NCBI RefSeq assembly: GCF_003402235.1
Contig: NZ_QEWO01000001.1
Span: forward strand, 434,001 to 498,000
Direction: 5' to 3'
DNA: 64,000 bases
From: Parahaliea mediterranea
Lineage (GTDB): Bacteria; Pseudomonadota; Gammaproteobacteria; Pseudomonadales; Halieaceae
Of this stretch, positions 27,994 through 37,329 are shown piece by piece. The first letter of the stretch is position 1. Each line of letters opens with the position of its first letter. The notes under the pieces were generated by a model. It searched no databases. It saw only the letters and a list, made by a program, of their open reading frames with translations, and was not told where the DNA came from. The translations under genes were made by a program, and so were the position numbers.

Positions 27994-28491
27994 ATGGTCA
28001 TTATCCGCACTACCTTCGGCCCCATCACCCTCGACCTGGACGCCGAAAAGGCCCCGAAAACCGTAGAGAACTTCCTGAGCTACGCCCGCGACGGCCACTA
28101 CGATGGCACCATTTTCCACCGCGTGATCGACAATTTCATGATTCAGGGCGGCGGCTTTGACACCGACATGAACCAGAAGTCTACCCAGGCGCCCATCGAG
28201 AACGAGGCCGACAACGGCCTGAAGAACGACTTTGGCACCATTGCCATGGCTCGCACCATGGACCCCCACTCCGCCACGGCCCAGTTCTTCATCAACGTGA
28301 AGGACAACGACTTCCTCAACCACAGCGGCAAGAACATGCAGGGCTGGGGCTACTGTGTGTTTGGCAAGGTGACCGAGGGCGCCGAGGTGCTGGATAAAAT
28401 CCGCGCCGTGGCCACCACCAGCAAAAACGGTCACCAAGACGTGCCCGCCGAACCGGTCATCATCGAGACCGTGGACATCGTCGAAGGCTGA
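27994..28491 (+). CDS. ppiB: cyclophilin-type peptidyl-prolyl cis-trans isomerase (PpiB-like)
   Basis: This 165-residue cyclophilin has no signal peptide and so should be cytoplasmic. Family motifs: [20 protein letters not shown] with the catalytic Arg, [16 protein letters not shown] and [11 protein letters not shown]. It catalyses proline isomerisation during folding. It is divergent from glnS and 9 bp upstream of lpxH, the order I recall from Pseudomonas. Confidence 0.95.
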   Translation: MVIIRTTFGPITLDLDAEKAPKTVENFLSYARDGHYDGTIFHRVIDNFMIQGGGFDTDMNQKSTQAPIENEADNGLKNDFGTIAMARTMDPHSATAQFFINVKDNDFLNHSGKNMQGWGYCVFGKVTEGAEVLDKIRAVATTSKNGHQDVPAEPVIIETVDIVEG

Positions 28492-28500
28492 CAACGCCCC

Positions 28501-29220
28501 GTGGCCGGCACCTGGTTCATTTCCGACCTGCACCTGGACCCCGGCCGGCCCGCAGTAACGCGGGCCTTCAGCGAGTTTCTTGACGCCCACCGCCACGCCG
28601 ACGCCCTCTACATTCTGGGGGACTTCTTTGAAGCCTGGATCGGCGATGACGATGACGCCCCACTGGGGCAACAGGTGGCGAGCTGGCTGGCGGACTTCAG
28701 CGCCGCCGGCCCGGCCCTGTACCTGATGGTGGGCAACCGCGACTTCCTGCTGGGCGAGGACTTTGCCCGGCGCGCTGGCGCCACCCTCCTCCCCGACCCC
28801 AGTGTGATCGACCTCTACGGCCACCGCGTGCTGCTGATGCACGGCGACAGCCTGTGCACCGGCGATACGGACTACTTGCAGTTTCGCGCCATGGCCCGCA
28901 GCCCCGCCTGGCAGGCCGAGGTGCTGGCCCGCCCCCTGGCGGAGCGCCGGGCACTGGCGGCGCAGTTGCGCAGCATGAGCAGCGAGTCCAACTCCAACAA
29001 GGCGGAAGACATCATGGACGTGACGCCCCGGGAGGTGGAAGCCGCCCTGCGCGAGCACGGCGTGGACTGCCTGATTCACGGTCACACCCACCGCCCGGAC
29101 CATCACCGGCACGCCAATGGCGAGCGCTGGGTGCTGGGGGACTGGCACGACTCGGCCCTGCTGTTGAAGGCGAGTTCAGGCAGCACATTAAGTTTCGAAA
29201 AACTGAATATTGCCAAATAG
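28501..29220 (+). CDS. lpxH: UDP-2,3-diacylglucosamine diphosphatase LpxH
   Basis: A 239-residue metallophosphoesterase that makes lipid X in lipid A synthesis at the inner-membrane surface. It begins with GTG. The dinuclear metal motifs are intact: FISDLHLDPG, LGDFFEAWIGDDD, VGNRDFLLG, MHGDSLCTGDTDYLQFR and IHGHTHRPDHH. It follows ppiB by 9 bp. miaE converges from the other strand 58 bp on. Confidence 0.96.
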   Translation: MAGTWFISDLHLDPGRPAVTRAFSEFLDAHRHADALYILGDFFEAWIGDDDDAPLGQQVASWLADFSAAGPALYLMVGNRDFLLGEDFARRAGATLLPDPSVIDLYGHRVLLMHGDSLCTGDTDYLQFRAMARSPAWQAEVLARPLAERRALAAQLRSMSSESNSNKAEDIMDVTPREVEAALREHGVDCLIHGHTHRPDHHRHANGERWVLGDWHDSALLLKASSGSTLSFEKLNIAK

Positions 29221-29278
29221 TTAGGGCGACTACTTAAGCCATAACCGCAATACTATTAATTAAGGCAAACCCGCGCCA

Positions 29279-29896
29279 CTATGCCGCTGCCGGCACCCCG
29301 CTGTGAAAGCGAAATTCCGTGTCCGGCGACTCGATCAGCCCCTGCTCCACCGCCAGCAGCACCGGCAACCGCTCGTCCACCTCGGCGCCGGCACTCACGC
29401 TGCGGGCCAGCTTCAGGTAATCCATGAAGTGGCGCGATTCGGACTTCAGCAACGAGCGGTAAAACTGCCCCAACTCCTGGTCCAGTTCCGGCGCGATGGC
29501 CGCAAAACGCTCGCAGGAGCGCGCCTCGATAATCGCCCCCACCAACAGGGTATCCACCAGGCGCCCCGGCTCGTTGCGCCGCACCTGCTCGCGCAGTGCA
29601 CCGGCGTAGCGGGCGGCGCTGAGCTGGGGGTAGGCAACGCCCCGCTTGCCCATCAGGGCGATCACCTGCTCGAAGTGGCGCAGCTCCTCCCGCGCCAAGC
29701 GCGACAGTTTGTTCAGCAGCACCGGCTGGTCGGTGTAGCGGTACATCAGGTTCAGCGCCGTGGAGGCGGCCTTCTTTTCGCAATTGGCGTGGTCGATCAG
29801 CAGCAGTTGCGGGTGCTGCAAGGCCCAGTCCACCCAGGCCCGGGGCGTGGCGCAGGGCAAAAAATCGAGGATATGACTGATATCCACCGCGCTCAC
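29279..29896 (-). CDS. miaE: tRNA-(ms2io6A37) hydroxylase MiaE
   Basis: The 205-residue ferritin-like di-iron monooxygenase hydroxylates the isopentenyl side chain of ms2i6A at position 37 of tRNAs. The di-iron ligands lie in DHANCEKKAAS, REELRHFEQV, AIIEARSCERF and KSESRHFMDY. It needs O2. Its start overlaps the DUF1289 gene by 4 bp, so the two are translationally coupled. Confidence 0.93.
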   Translation of the reverse strand: MSAVDISHILDFLPCATPRAWVDWALQHPQLLLIDHANCEKKAASTALNLMYRYTDQPVLLNKLSRLAREELRHFEQVIALMGKRGVAYPQLSAARYAGALREQVRRNEPGRLVDTLLVGAIIEARSCERFAAIAPELDQELGQFYRSLLKSESRHFMDYLKLARSVSAGAEVDERLPVLLAVEQGLIESPDTEFRFHSGVPAAA

Positions 29897-30390
29897 GAGC
29901 CGGCTCCGGCGAACAGGTCTGGCGTGGCGATGTAGCGCTCGTAGTGGGCGTCGGAGAGGATGAAAAACTCCCGGTCGATGGTGTCGCGCAGCTGCTGCAG
30001 GGGCATGTCGGCAAAATCCGGGTTGACCATGAAGCCGAACTCGCTGGTGTCGGTAATCTGCCCGGCCCCGGCCTTGAGCAGGCTGAACACCCAGCAGTAC
30101 TCATCGTGGTGGGCAACAAAGCGCACGTTCTGCACCTTAAGCTGCCACTGCAGCAGGGCCTTGTCGGTCACCGCCAGCTTGTTGCTCACACACTGGGACA
30201 GAAAGCCCGACAGGCGCGCATCGATGGCGCGCTTCTGCTCCGGGGTGTAGCTGTTCCAGTTGATCACCTCGTGACTGAAGCGCTTGCAGCCCCGGCACAC
30301 AGCATCGCCAATACCGGTGGAACAGACGCCGATACAGGGGGTTTTGATGGTGGGGTCGTGCATAGGATGCGAATCGGGCGAGGCGGACAA
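29893..30390 (-). CDS. DUF1289-domain protein
   Basis: 165 residues with an N-terminal four-cysteine module, TPCIGVCSTGIGDAVCRGCKR, followed by W-N-x-Y-x-x-x-x-K. This is the DUF1289 signature, possibly a small iron-sulfur or zinc site. The ~100-residue C-terminal part (VFSLLKAGAGQITDTSEFGF) is an extension beyond the short DUF1289 proteins. Function is unknown. It overlaps miaE by 4 bp, and a role as electron donor or partner to the di-iron enzyme is a guess from this coupling. Confidence 0.8.
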   Translation of the reverse strand: MSASPDSHPMHDPTIKTPCIGVCSTGIGDAVCRGCKRFSHEVINWNSYTPEQKRAIDARLSGFLSQCVSNKLAVTDKALLQWQLKVQNVRFVAHHDEYCWVFSLLKAGAGQITDTSEFGFMVNPDFADMPLQQLRDTIDREFFILSDAHYERYIATPDLFAGAGS

Positions 30391-30471
30391 CAGCGTCGTC
30401 AGTCTAAGGTATCAGCCGAATGAATGCACGGTATAAGCGCTTGATTAATTTAATTGTTTCAGCGACTCGGC

Positions 30472-30477
30472 TATAAT
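30472..30477 (+). promoter_or_regulatory. -10 box of the acnB promoter
   Basis: A perfect TATAAT lies 92 nt before the acnB start codon. The hexamer 17 bp upstream (TTTAAT, 30449-30454) is a weak -35, so the promoter may rely on an activator. The surrounding stretch 30435-30460 is AT-rich. Confidence 0.5.
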
Positions 30478-30569
30478 TGCGCCCCGATTTTTCCTTCACC
30501 GGACTGCCCCGGGGGTCTGCAACTGCCGCGACCCTGTTTCCGGGCGGCCATCTCACAAGGAGCTCTACC

Positions 30570-33188
30570 GTGCTAGAAGCCTATCGCGAACACGTGGCGG
30601 AACGCGCCGCCCAGGACATCCCACCCAAGCCGCTAAATGCCGAGCAGGTTGCCGGCCTGGTGGAGCTGCTGAAAAACCCGCCCGCCGGGGAAGAGGCCTT
30701 CCTGCTGGAACTGATCACCGACCGCGTGCCCCCCGGTGTGGACGAAGCCGCCTACGTTAAGGCCGGCTTCCTGTCTGCCATCGTCAAGGGCGAGGCCGAA
30801 AGCCCCCTGATCGACAAGGCCGCCGCAGTCAAACTGCTGGGCAACATGCACGGCGGCTACAACATCGCCACCCTGGTGGAACTGCTGGAAGACGCCGAGC
30901 TGGGCGAGCTGGCCGCCACCGAACTCAAGCACACCCTGCTGATGTTCGACGCCTTCCACGACGTGGACGAGCTGGCCAAGGCCGGCAATGCCAACGCCAA
31001 GGCGGTGCTGGAATCCTGGGCCGAAGGCGAGTGGTTCACTGCCCGCGAGGCAGTGGCCGAGTCGATCAAGGTTGCCGTGTTCAAGGTAACCGGCGAAACC
31101 AACACCGACGACCTGTCCCCGGCACCCGATGCCTGGAGCCGCCCGGACATCCCCCTGCACGCCCGCGCCATGTACAAAATGACCCGCGACGGCCTGACCC
31201 CGCAAGAACACGGCGTCACCGGCCCCATGCAGCAGGTTGACGAGATCAAGGCCAAGGGCCTGCCGGTGGCCTTCGTGGGCGACGTGGTGGGCACCGGTTC
31301 CTCCCGCAAATCCGCCACCAACTCCGTGCTGTGGTTCTTCGGCGACGACATGCCCGGCGTGCCCAACAAAAAAGGCGGCGGCATCTGCATCGGCGGCAAA
31401 GTGGCTCCCATCTTCTACAACACCATGGAAGATGCCGGCGCCCTGGTGTTTGAAGCCGACGTGGACAACCTGAACATGGGCGACGTGATCGAGATTCGCC
31501 CCTATGAAGGCAAAATCCTCAACGAAGCCGGCGACACCGTTTCCGAGTTCGAACTGAAGTCCGACGTGCTGCTGGACGAAGTGCGCGCCGGCGGGCGCAT
31601 CAACCTGATCATCGGGCGCGGCCTAACCGGCAAGGCCCGCGAAGCGCTAGGCCTGCCCGCCTCCGACCTGTTCCGCACCCCGGAGCAGCCGGCCGACACC
31701 GGCAAGGGCTACACCCTGGCCCAGAAGATGGTGGGCAAGGCCTGTGGCGTTGAGGGCGTGCGCCCCGGCACCTACTGTGAGCCGAAAATGACCACCGTGG
31801 GCTCCCAGGACACCACCGGCCCGATGACCCGCGACGAGCTGAAAGACCTGGCCTGCCTCGGCTTCTCTGCCGACTTGACCATGCAGTCCTTCTGCCACAC
31901 CGCGGCCTACCCCAAGCCGGTGGACATCGACACCCAGCACACCCTGCCCGACTTCATCATGACCCGCGGCGGCGTCAGCCTTCGCCCGGGCGATGGCATC
32001 ATCCACAGCTGGCTGAACCGCATGCTGCTGCCCGACACCGTGGGCACTGGCGGCGATTCCCACACCCGCTTCCCGATGGGCATCTCCTTCCCGGCGGGCT
32101 CTGGCCTGGTGGCCTTTGCGGCCGCCACCGGCGTAATGCCGCTGGACATGCCGGAATCGGTACTGGTGCGCTTCAAGGGCAAAATGCAGCCCGGTATCAC
32201 CCTGCGCGACCTGGTGCACGCCATTCCCTACTACGCCATCCAGGAAGGCCTGCTGACCGTCGAGAAGAAGGGCAAGAAAAACATCTTCTCCGGCCGTGTA
32301 CTGGAAATTGAAGGCCTTGACCACCTGACCGTGGAGCAGGCCTTCGAGCTGTCCGACGCCTCCGCCGAGCGCTCCGCCGCCGGCTGCACCATCAAACTGC
32401 CGGAAAGCGCCATTGCCGAATACCTGCGCTCCAACATCGTGCTGCTGCGCAGCATGGTGGCCGAGGGCTACGGTGACCCGCGCACCCTGGAGCGCCGCGC
32501 CCAGAAGATGGAAGAGTGGCTGGCCAACCCCGAGCTGATGGAAGCCGACGCCGACGCCGAGTACGCAGCGGTGATCGAGATCGACCTGGCGGACGTGACC
32601 GAGCCGGTGGTGTGCTGCCCCAACGACCCGGATGACGCGAAACTGCTGTCTGAAGTGGCGGGCGACAAAGTGGACGAAGTGTTCATCGGCTCCTGCATGA
32701 CCAACATCGGCCACTTCCGCGCCGCCGGCAAACTGCTGGAGCAGCACAAGGGCGGTATCTCCACCCGCATGTGGATCAGCCCCCCCACCCGCATGGACGA
32801 ACACCAGCTGATGGAAGAAGGCTACTTCAACATCTTCGGCGCTGCCGGTGCCCGCACCGAAATGCCCGGCTGCTCCCTGTGCATGGGCAACCAGGCGCGC
32901 GTGGCGGCCAACAGCACCGTGCTGTCCACCTCCACCCGTAACTTCCCCAACCGCCTGGGCGACGGCGCCAACGTCTACCTGACCAGCGCCGAGCTGGCCA
33001 GCGTGGGCGCGATCCTCGGCAAACTGCCAACCCCGGCGGAGTACATGGAATACGCCAAAAACCTGGATTCCATGAGCGCCGAAATCTACCGCTACATGAA
33101 CTTCGACCAGATTGTGGAGTTCCAGAAGAGCGCCGAGGAAGGCAAGCGGATTGCAGCGGTGGAAATCAGCGAGATAACCGCCGCCTGA
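30570..33188 (+). CDS. acnB: aconitate hydratase B
   Basis: 872 residues starting at GTG 30570 (reading [16 protein letters not shown], the usual AcnB N-terminus), with AAGGAG 7 nt upstream. An upstream in-frame start would add 31 residues unlike the family. It catalyses citrate/isocitrate isomerisation in the TCA cycle and probably 2-methylisocitrate dehydration. An N-terminal HEAT-like domain, the swivel domain ([16 protein letters not shown]) and the catalytic domain with the 4Fe-4S cysteines in [10 protein letters not shown] and [10 protein letters not shown] are seen. A strong terminator follows at 33215. Confidence 0.97.
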   Translation: MLEAYREHVAERAAQDIPPKPLNAEQVAGLVELLKNPPAGEEAFLLELITDRVPPGVDEAAYVKAGFLSAIVKGEAESPLIDKAAAVKLLGNMHGGYNIATLVELLEDAELGELAATELKHTLLMFDAFHDVDELAKAGNANAKAVLESWAEGEWFTAREAVAESIKVAVFKVTGETNTDDLSPAPDAWSRPDIPLHARAMYKMTRDGLTPQEHGVTGPMQQVDEIKAKGLPVAFVGDVVGTGSSRKSATNSVLWFFGDDMPGVPNKKGGGICIGGKVAPIFYNTMEDAGALVFEADVDNLNMGDVIEIRPYEGKILNEAGDTVSEFELKSDVLLDEVRAGGRINLIIGRGLTGKAREALGLPASDLFRTPEQPADTGKGYTLAQKMVGKACGVEGVRPGTYCEPKMTTVGSQDTTGPMTRDELKDLACLGFSADLTMQSFCHTAAYPKPVDIDTQHTLPDFIMTRGGVSLRPGDGIIHSWLNRMLLPDTVGTGGDSHTRFPMGISFPAGSGLVAFAAATGVMPLDMPESVLVRFKGKMQPGITLRDLVHAIPYYAIQEGLLTVEKKGKKNIFSGRVLEIEGLDHLTVEQAFELSDASAERSAAGCTIKLPESAIAEYLRSNIVLLRSMVAEGYGDPRTLERRAQKMEEWLANPELMEADADAEYAAVIEIDLADVTEPVVCCPNDPDDAKLLSEVAGDKVDEVFIGSCMTNIGHFRAAGKLLEQHKGGISTRMWISPPTRMDEHQLMEEGYFNIFGAAGARTEMPGCSLCMGNQARVAANSTVLSTSTRNFPNRLGDGANVYLTSAELASVGAILGKLPTPAEYMEYAKNLDSMSAEIYRYMNFDQIVEFQKSAEEGKRIAAVEISEITAA

Positions 33189-33214
33189 TTCGCCCCAGCG
33201 CCTAAACGGTAAGC

Positions 33215-33251
33215 AAAAGCCCCGCAGCCTGAACAGCTGCGGGGCTTTTTT
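33215..33251 (+). terminator. rho-independent terminator of acnB
   Basis: A 10-bp perfect stem GCCCCGCAGC/GCTGCGGGGC (33219-33228 and 33236-33245) with a 7-nt loop is followed by six T. An A-run precedes it, so it could also act on transcripts from the other side. Confidence 0.93.
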
Positions 33252-33256
33252 ATGTC

Positions 33257-33289
33257 CTATGTTTTGTGCGCTATGTTTTGTGTTTTGTG
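33257..33289. repeat. short direct repeat after the acnB terminator
   Basis: CTATGTTTTGTG occurs at 33257-33268 and 33271-33282, followed by a further TTTTGTG. It lies between the acnB terminator and the end of the MerR-type gene. No function is evident. Confidence 0.6.
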
Positions 33290-33316
33290 CTGCGGGGCCT
33301 GCTGCCGGTCCTCGCC

Positions 33317-33706
33317 TCAGCGATCGCGCCAGCGCTGGGCGAAGCGCAGGATGCGCAGGAACTTGGGGCACTCGAAGTGGCTGGGCGCGGTGCAGGCGGC
33401 GGCGTGGCGCAGGCCGTCGCGCATCAGCGTAAGCTCTTGGATTTTCGCATCCAGCGCCTGCGCCTTGGCCGTAAGGAGATCGCGGTCGATGGCCGGCCCG
33501 TCCGGGGTGAACATGGCCAGCATTTCATCCAGCGAAAAGCCCACCCGGCTGCCCAGTTTGATCAGCGCCAGGCGCTCAAGCACATTGGCGCTGAACTGCC
33601 GGCGCAGCCCCACCCGCCCGATGGAGCGTATCAGCCCCTTGTCTTCGTAGTAACGCAGCGTCGAGGCGGGTAGCCCGGAGGCGCTGGCAACTTCGGCAAT
33701 GTCCAT
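33317..33706 (-). CDS. MerR-family regulator with a CueR-like two-cysteine loop
   Basis: From the ATG at 33706 the protein is 129 residues: MDIAEVASASGLPASTLRYY is the classic MerR winged helix-turn-helix start. A longer frame upstream would run through the promoter region and is unlikely. A dimerising helix follows (LDAKIQELTLMRDGLRHAA), then the loop C-TAPSHFE-CP, two Cys separated by seven residues as in the metal loop of CueR/ZntR (C-x7-C). No counterpart of the extra Cys77 of Zn/Pb/Cd sensors is seen. It is divergent from tpm and faces a 19-bp-spacer promoter, so it likely controls tpm and itself. Confidence 0.88.
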   Translation of the reverse strand: MDIAEVASASGLPASTLRYYEDKGLIRSIGRVGLRRQFSANVLERLALIKLGSRVGFSLDEMLAMFTPDGPAIDRDLLTAKAQALDAKIQELTLMRDGLRHAAACTAPSHFECPKFLRILRFAQRWRDR

Positions 33707-33738
33707 GCGATAAACCCGAATACGGTACCAATTAACCG

Positions 33739-33769
33739 TTGACTTAAAGTCGACTTGAATTGGCATAGT
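33739..33769 (+). promoter_or_regulatory. MerR-type 19-bp-spacer promoter and operator for tpm
   Basis: TTGACT (33739-33744) and CATAGT (33764-33769) are separated by 19 bp, the over-long spacer that MerR-family activators correct by twisting DNA. A perfect 10-bp palindrome AAGTCGACTT (33747-33756) lies in the spacer, and the outer bases GTTGACTT/AAGTCGAC give a further imperfect dyad. On the minus strand TTCAAG-17 bp-GTTAAT could start the regulator's own transcript within the same DNA. Confidence 0.75.
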
Positions 33770-33881
33770 AGAGCGGTACCTGGCGGGAAACAAGCGCGCC
33801 AGCCACCCACCGGCAAACCGTGTAAGCCGTGCAAATCAAGCAAGCCGAGCAAGCACAACCTTTCAAAGGGGATGAACATTC

Positions 33882-34523
33882 ATGGACACTGAATTCTGGC
33901 ACCACAAATGGCGCGAGGGCGACATCGCCTTCCACGAAGGGGCGCCCAACGCCCTGCTGCAAACTCACTTACCACGCCTTGGCCTTGCCACCGGCAGCCG
34001 CATCTTCCTTCCCCTGTGCGGCAAAACCCGCGACATTGCGTGGCTGCTGGCACAGGGCTACCGCGTTGCCGGCGCGGAGCTGAGCCAACTCGCCATCCGT
34101 CAGCTGTTCAGCGAACTGGGCCTGACGCCAGACGTGAAAGAGACCGGTGCACTGGCCCACTACCGCGCAGAGCACATCGACATCTTCGTCGGCGACATTT
34201 TCGCGCTGAACGCACAGGCCCTGGAGCCGGTACAGGCCATCTACGACCGCGCCGCCCTGGTGGCCCTTCCGGCTGATATCCGGCGGCGCTACAGCGCCCA
34301 CCTGGCAGCCATCACCGCCGCTGCGCCGCAGCTGCTGGTCACCCTGGCCTACGACCCAGCGCAACTGGACGGCCCGCCCTTCTCCATCGACGGGCCCGAG
34401 GTGCAACGCCAGTACCAGGGCATCTACCAGATCACCGAGCTGGCCCGCAAGGCCGTGCCGGGTGGGCTGAAGGGCAAGGCCGAGGCAGTGGAAATCGCCT
34501 GGCACCTGCAGCCCGGCCGGTAA
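33882..34523 (+). CDS. tpm: thiopurine S-methyltransferase family protein (bacterial Tpm)
   Basis: The 213-residue SAM-dependent methyltransferase starts MDTEFWHHKWREGDIAFHEG, the bacterial TPMT signature. SAM-binding follows in RIFLPLCGKTRDIAWLLAQGY and VAGAELSQLAIRQLF. Bacterial members are known from Pseudomonas, where they methylate selenite and confer tellurite resistance. The gene has its own leader with AAGGGG about 9 nt before the ATG, and lies behind the MerR-type promoter at 33739-33769, which fits a metalloid-response role. Confidence 0.92.
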   Translation: MDTEFWHHKWREGDIAFHEGAPNALLQTHLPRLGLATGSRIFLPLCGKTRDIAWLLAQGYRVAGAELSQLAIRQLFSELGLTPDVKETGALAHYRAEHIDIFVGDIFALNAQALEPVQAIYDRAALVALPADIRRRYSAHLAAITAAAPQLLVTLAYDPAQLDGPPFSIDGPEVQRQYQGIYQITELARKAVPGGLKGKAEAVEIAWHLQPGR

Positions 34524-34684
34524 CAAAAAGGCACCCCCGCAGGGAAACCGTAGTTACTGGCTGAATGCCGGCCAATGCGCAGGCCCGTTGACTGCCCCCG
34601 GCAGCGAATTTCAGTACACTGTTGGCCAGTTGTGCGGGCGCGCTGATGCGTCGGCGACAAAATCAGGCCTGGGGGCAAGCAACC

Positions 34685-35083
34685 ATGAACTTCACCCTTC
34701 TTTGTATCGCGCTACTCGGCCTGCTGGTTTTCGCCGGCGGCTTTTATGTGTCCCTGTGCAGGAACAAGGCCGGGCTGGGTTCGGGTTACCCGGACGACCC
34801 CACCGATACGCTGCATAAGGCGGTCAGGGCACATGCCAATGCCGTGGAATACGCGCCCTTTGCGGCCATCCTGATTTACGCCATTGGCCAGACCGGCGCT
34901 GTGCTGGTGGCCTGGGTGCCGTGGGCCATGGGGGCGCTGGTGCTGGCCCGCTACTGCCATTTTGCCGGCATGGTCATGTCCGCCAGCATCGCCAAACCCC
35001 AGCCCCTGCGCTTTGTCGGCGCCCTGGGCACCTACATTGTGGGCACCTTTTTGTGCGTCTACCTTGCCTACCTGTCCTTCTGA
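34685..35083 (+). CDS. MAPEG-family membrane protein
   Basis: 132 residues with four hydrophobic helices (about 3-20, 50-68, 72-92, 108-130). Between helices 1 and 2, KAVRAHANAVEYAPFAAIL is the family signature of MAPEG proteins (membrane-associated eicosanoid and glutathione metabolism). The start at 34685 is used because the longer frame starts within non-coding DNA. Bacterial members are mostly uncharacterised, and glutathione-dependent detoxification is possible. Confidence 0.88.
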   Translation: MNFTLLCIALLGLLVFAGGFYVSLCRNKAGLGSGYPDDPTDTLHKAVRAHANAVEYAPFAAILIYAIGQTGAVLVAWVPWAMGALVLARYCHFAGMVMSASIAKPQPLRFVGALGTYIVGTFLCVYLAYLSF

Positions 35084-35119
35084 GCCCGACCGCCTGCCCA
35101 CTATCCACAGCGACCCGCA

Positions 35120-36205
35120 ATGACACTCACTCTGTTTGTACTCTCCTGCCTGGTGGTGCTGGCCACCACCCTGCCCCTGCTACGGCATTCGCACTGGCTG
35201 GTTCGCGGGCTTGATTTTCCGCGCCTGCAACTGGCGGTGCTGGCCGCCCTGCTGCTGGCCACCCAGGCCTGGCTGCTGGATTACGGCCAGCCCGCTGCCT
35301 GGCTGATGAGCGCCGCAGTGCTGGCCGCCCTGTGCTGGCAACTGCGCTGGATACTGCCCTACACCCGCCTGTGGCGGCTGGAGGTAGCCGCCGCCAGTCT
35401 CCAGGTAGAGCCCGAGCGCCATATCAGCATTCTCACCGCCAATGTACTGACCCCCAACCGCCAGGCGCACCAGTTGATTGCCCTGGTGCACCAGTACCAG
35501 CCCGATATTCTGGTAACGCTGGAATCAGACCACTGGTGGGAGGGCCAGCTGGCCGAGCTCGAGCAGGACATGCCCTACACCATCAAGTGCCCGCTGGATA
35601 ACCTCTACGGCATGCACGTGTATTCGCGCCTGCCGCTGGAGGATACAACCATCGATTTTCTGGTGGAGGACGATGTGCCCTCCATGCACGCCCTGGTGTG
35701 GCTGCGCACCGGCGACAGCGTGCGCATGCACTTTTTGCACCCGGCCCCGCCCAGCCCCACGGAGAACCCGGAATCCGCCGAGCGCGATGCGGAGCTGATT
35801 GTAGTGGCGCGCAGCGTAGCCGACAGCGACCAGCCATTGATTGTGACCGGCGACCTCAACGATGTGGCCTGGTCGCGCACCACCCGCCTGTTTCGCAAAC
35901 TCAGCGGCCTGCTGGACCCGCGCGTGGGCCGCGGCATGTTCAACACCTTTCACGCCGGATACCCGCTACTGCGCTGGCCGCTGGATCACCTGTTCCACAG
36001 CGAGCACTTTACGGTGGCGTGCATCCAGCGCATGCCTCACATCGGCTCGGACCACTTTCCCCTGTTCACCCGGCTGGCATTCAACCCGGCCCGCAGCGCC
36101 AACGGCGAGGGCCTGGAAGCCGATGCCGACGACCGACAGTTCGCCCGCGAGATCACCCGCGAGCAGAATGTGGAGAAGGCCGATGTACCCGCCCCCGGCG
36201 CCTGA
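35120..36205 (+). CDS. endonuclease/exonuclease/phosphatase-fold protein with N-terminal membrane helices
   Basis: The 361 residues begin with three hydrophobic helices (about 1-20, 33-52, 56-74). An EEP domain follows with TANVLTPNRQ, LESDHWWEG, VTGDLNDVAW and a C-terminal GSDHFPLFTRL, the catalytic metal and His motifs of the DNase I/Mg-dependent phosphatase fold. This layout resembles the YafD-like group. The catalytic domain would face the periplasm or cytoplasm depending on helix number. Substrate unknown. It lies 36 bp after the MAPEG gene and 45 bp before a nitronate monooxygenase. Confidence 0.85.
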   Translation: MTLTLFVLSCLVVLATTLPLLRHSHWLVRGLDFPRLQLAVLAALLLATQAWLLDYGQPAAWLMSAAVLAALCWQLRWILPYTRLWRLEVAAASLQVEPERHISILTANVLTPNRQAHQLIALVHQYQPDILVTLESDHWWEGQLAELEQDMPYTIKCPLDNLYGMHVYSRLPLEDTTIDFLVEDDVPSMHALVWLRTGDSVRMHFLHPAPPSPTENPESAERDAELIVVARSVADSDQPLIVTGDLNDVAWSRTTRLFRKLSGLLDPRVGRGMFNTFHAGYPLLRWPLDHLFHSEHFTVACIQRMPHIGSDHFPLFTRLAFNPARSANGEGLEADADDRQFAREITREQNVEKADVPAPGA

Positions 36206-36250
36206 TGGCGCGTCTACACCAAGCAAGCAATCCCGACGGGAGGACTGGTA

Positions 36251-37300
36251 ATGCCTGGCACACACTTCCCCGGCACTGCGCTGCCCATCATCCAGGCGCC
36301 CATGGCCGGGGTTCAGGGCAGTGCCCTGGCCATTGCGGTGTGCAATGCCGGGGGGCTGGGCTCGCTGCCCTGCGCCATGCTGGGGCAAGACGCGCTCGCC
36401 GCCGAGCTGCGCGCCATCACCGCCGGCACCGGCAAGCCCTACAACGTGAACTTCTTCTGCCACCGCTCGCCCGAGCCCAACCCGCAGGCCGAAGCCCGCT
36501 GGCGCTCGGCCCTGGCGCCCTTCTACCGGGAGCTGGGCATTGCGGCACCGGATGCGCCCCGCGCCGGCGGCCGCCAGCCCTTCAGCCACGCGGCGGCAGA
36601 TGTACTGGAAGCCTTCGAACCCGCGGTGGTGAGTTTTCACTTTGGCTTGCCCGCGCCCGACCTGTTGGCCCGGGTGCGCCGCTGGGGGGCGCAGGTGATA
36701 GCCACCGCCACCACGGTGGCCGAGGCCCGGTGGCTGGCTGAGCGCGGCGTGGACGCCATCATCGCCCAGGGCCTAGAGGCCGGTGGGCACCGCGGGCATT
36801 TTCTTGACCCGGGCCTGGCCGGCCAGACCGATACCACCACACTGCTGCGGCAGATTGTGGCGGCGGTTGGTGTGCCGGTGATCGCCAGCGGCGGCATTGC
36901 AGAGCACGCCGACGTCAGCGCCGCCCTGCAGGCCGGTGCCGCCTCGGTACAGGTGGGCACCGCCTACCTGCTGTGCCCGGAGGCCACCACCTCGACGGTG
37001 CACCGGGCGGCGATCAGCGCACCGGAGCAGGCCAACACGGCCCTCACCAACCTGTTTTCCGGCCGCCTGGCACGCGGCATCTGCAATCGCCTGATGCGCG
37101 AGCTGGGCCCGGTCAGTACAATGGCGCCCGAATTTCCCCTGGCGGCCACTGCCATCGCGCCCCTGCGGGCCGGCTTTGAGGCGCGCGGCAGCGGCGACTG
37201 TTCACCCCTCTGGGCGGGCGAGCGGTTCCGCCAGTGCCGCGCCATTCCCGCCGCGCAACTCACCCGCGAACTGGCGGGCGCGCCTTTGCCCTTGCCCTAA
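36251..37300 (+). CDS. nitronate monooxygenase family flavoprotein
   Basis: A 349-residue TIM-barrel FMN enzyme. IIQAPMAGVQGSALAIAVCN at the N-terminus and IAQGLEAGGHRGHF, VIASGGIAEHADVSAALQAG in the second half form the phosphate-binding region and the catalytic-His motif of nitronate monooxygenases. It oxidises alkyl nitronates such as propionate 3-nitronate. FabK-type enoyl reductases share the fold, but the AGGHRG motif favours the nitronate group. Confidence 0.9.
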   Translation: MPGTHFPGTALPIIQAPMAGVQGSALAIAVCNAGGLGSLPCAMLGQDALAAELRAITAGTGKPYNVNFFCHRSPEPNPQAEARWRSALAPFYRELGIAAPDAPRAGGRQPFSHAAADVLEAFEPAVVSFHFGLPAPDLLARVRRWGAQVIATATTVAEARWLAERGVDAIIAQGLEAGGHRGHFLDPGLAGQTDTTTLLRQIVAAVGVPVIASGGIAEHADVSAALQAGAASVQVGTAYLLCPEATTSTVHRAAISAPEQANTALTNLFSGRLARGICNRLMRELGPVSTMAPEFPLAATAIAPLRAGFEARGSGDCSPLWAGERFRQCRAIPAAQLTRELAGAPLPLP

Positions 37301-37329
37301 CCCTTGCCCTTACAACAGGACACCAGAAT

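Noticed and set aside
34587-34619. Promoter before the MAPEG gene (TTGACT and TACACT)
   Set aside because: The spacing is about 21 bp, too long for a sigma-70 promoter, and no MerR-like dyad lies between the boxes.
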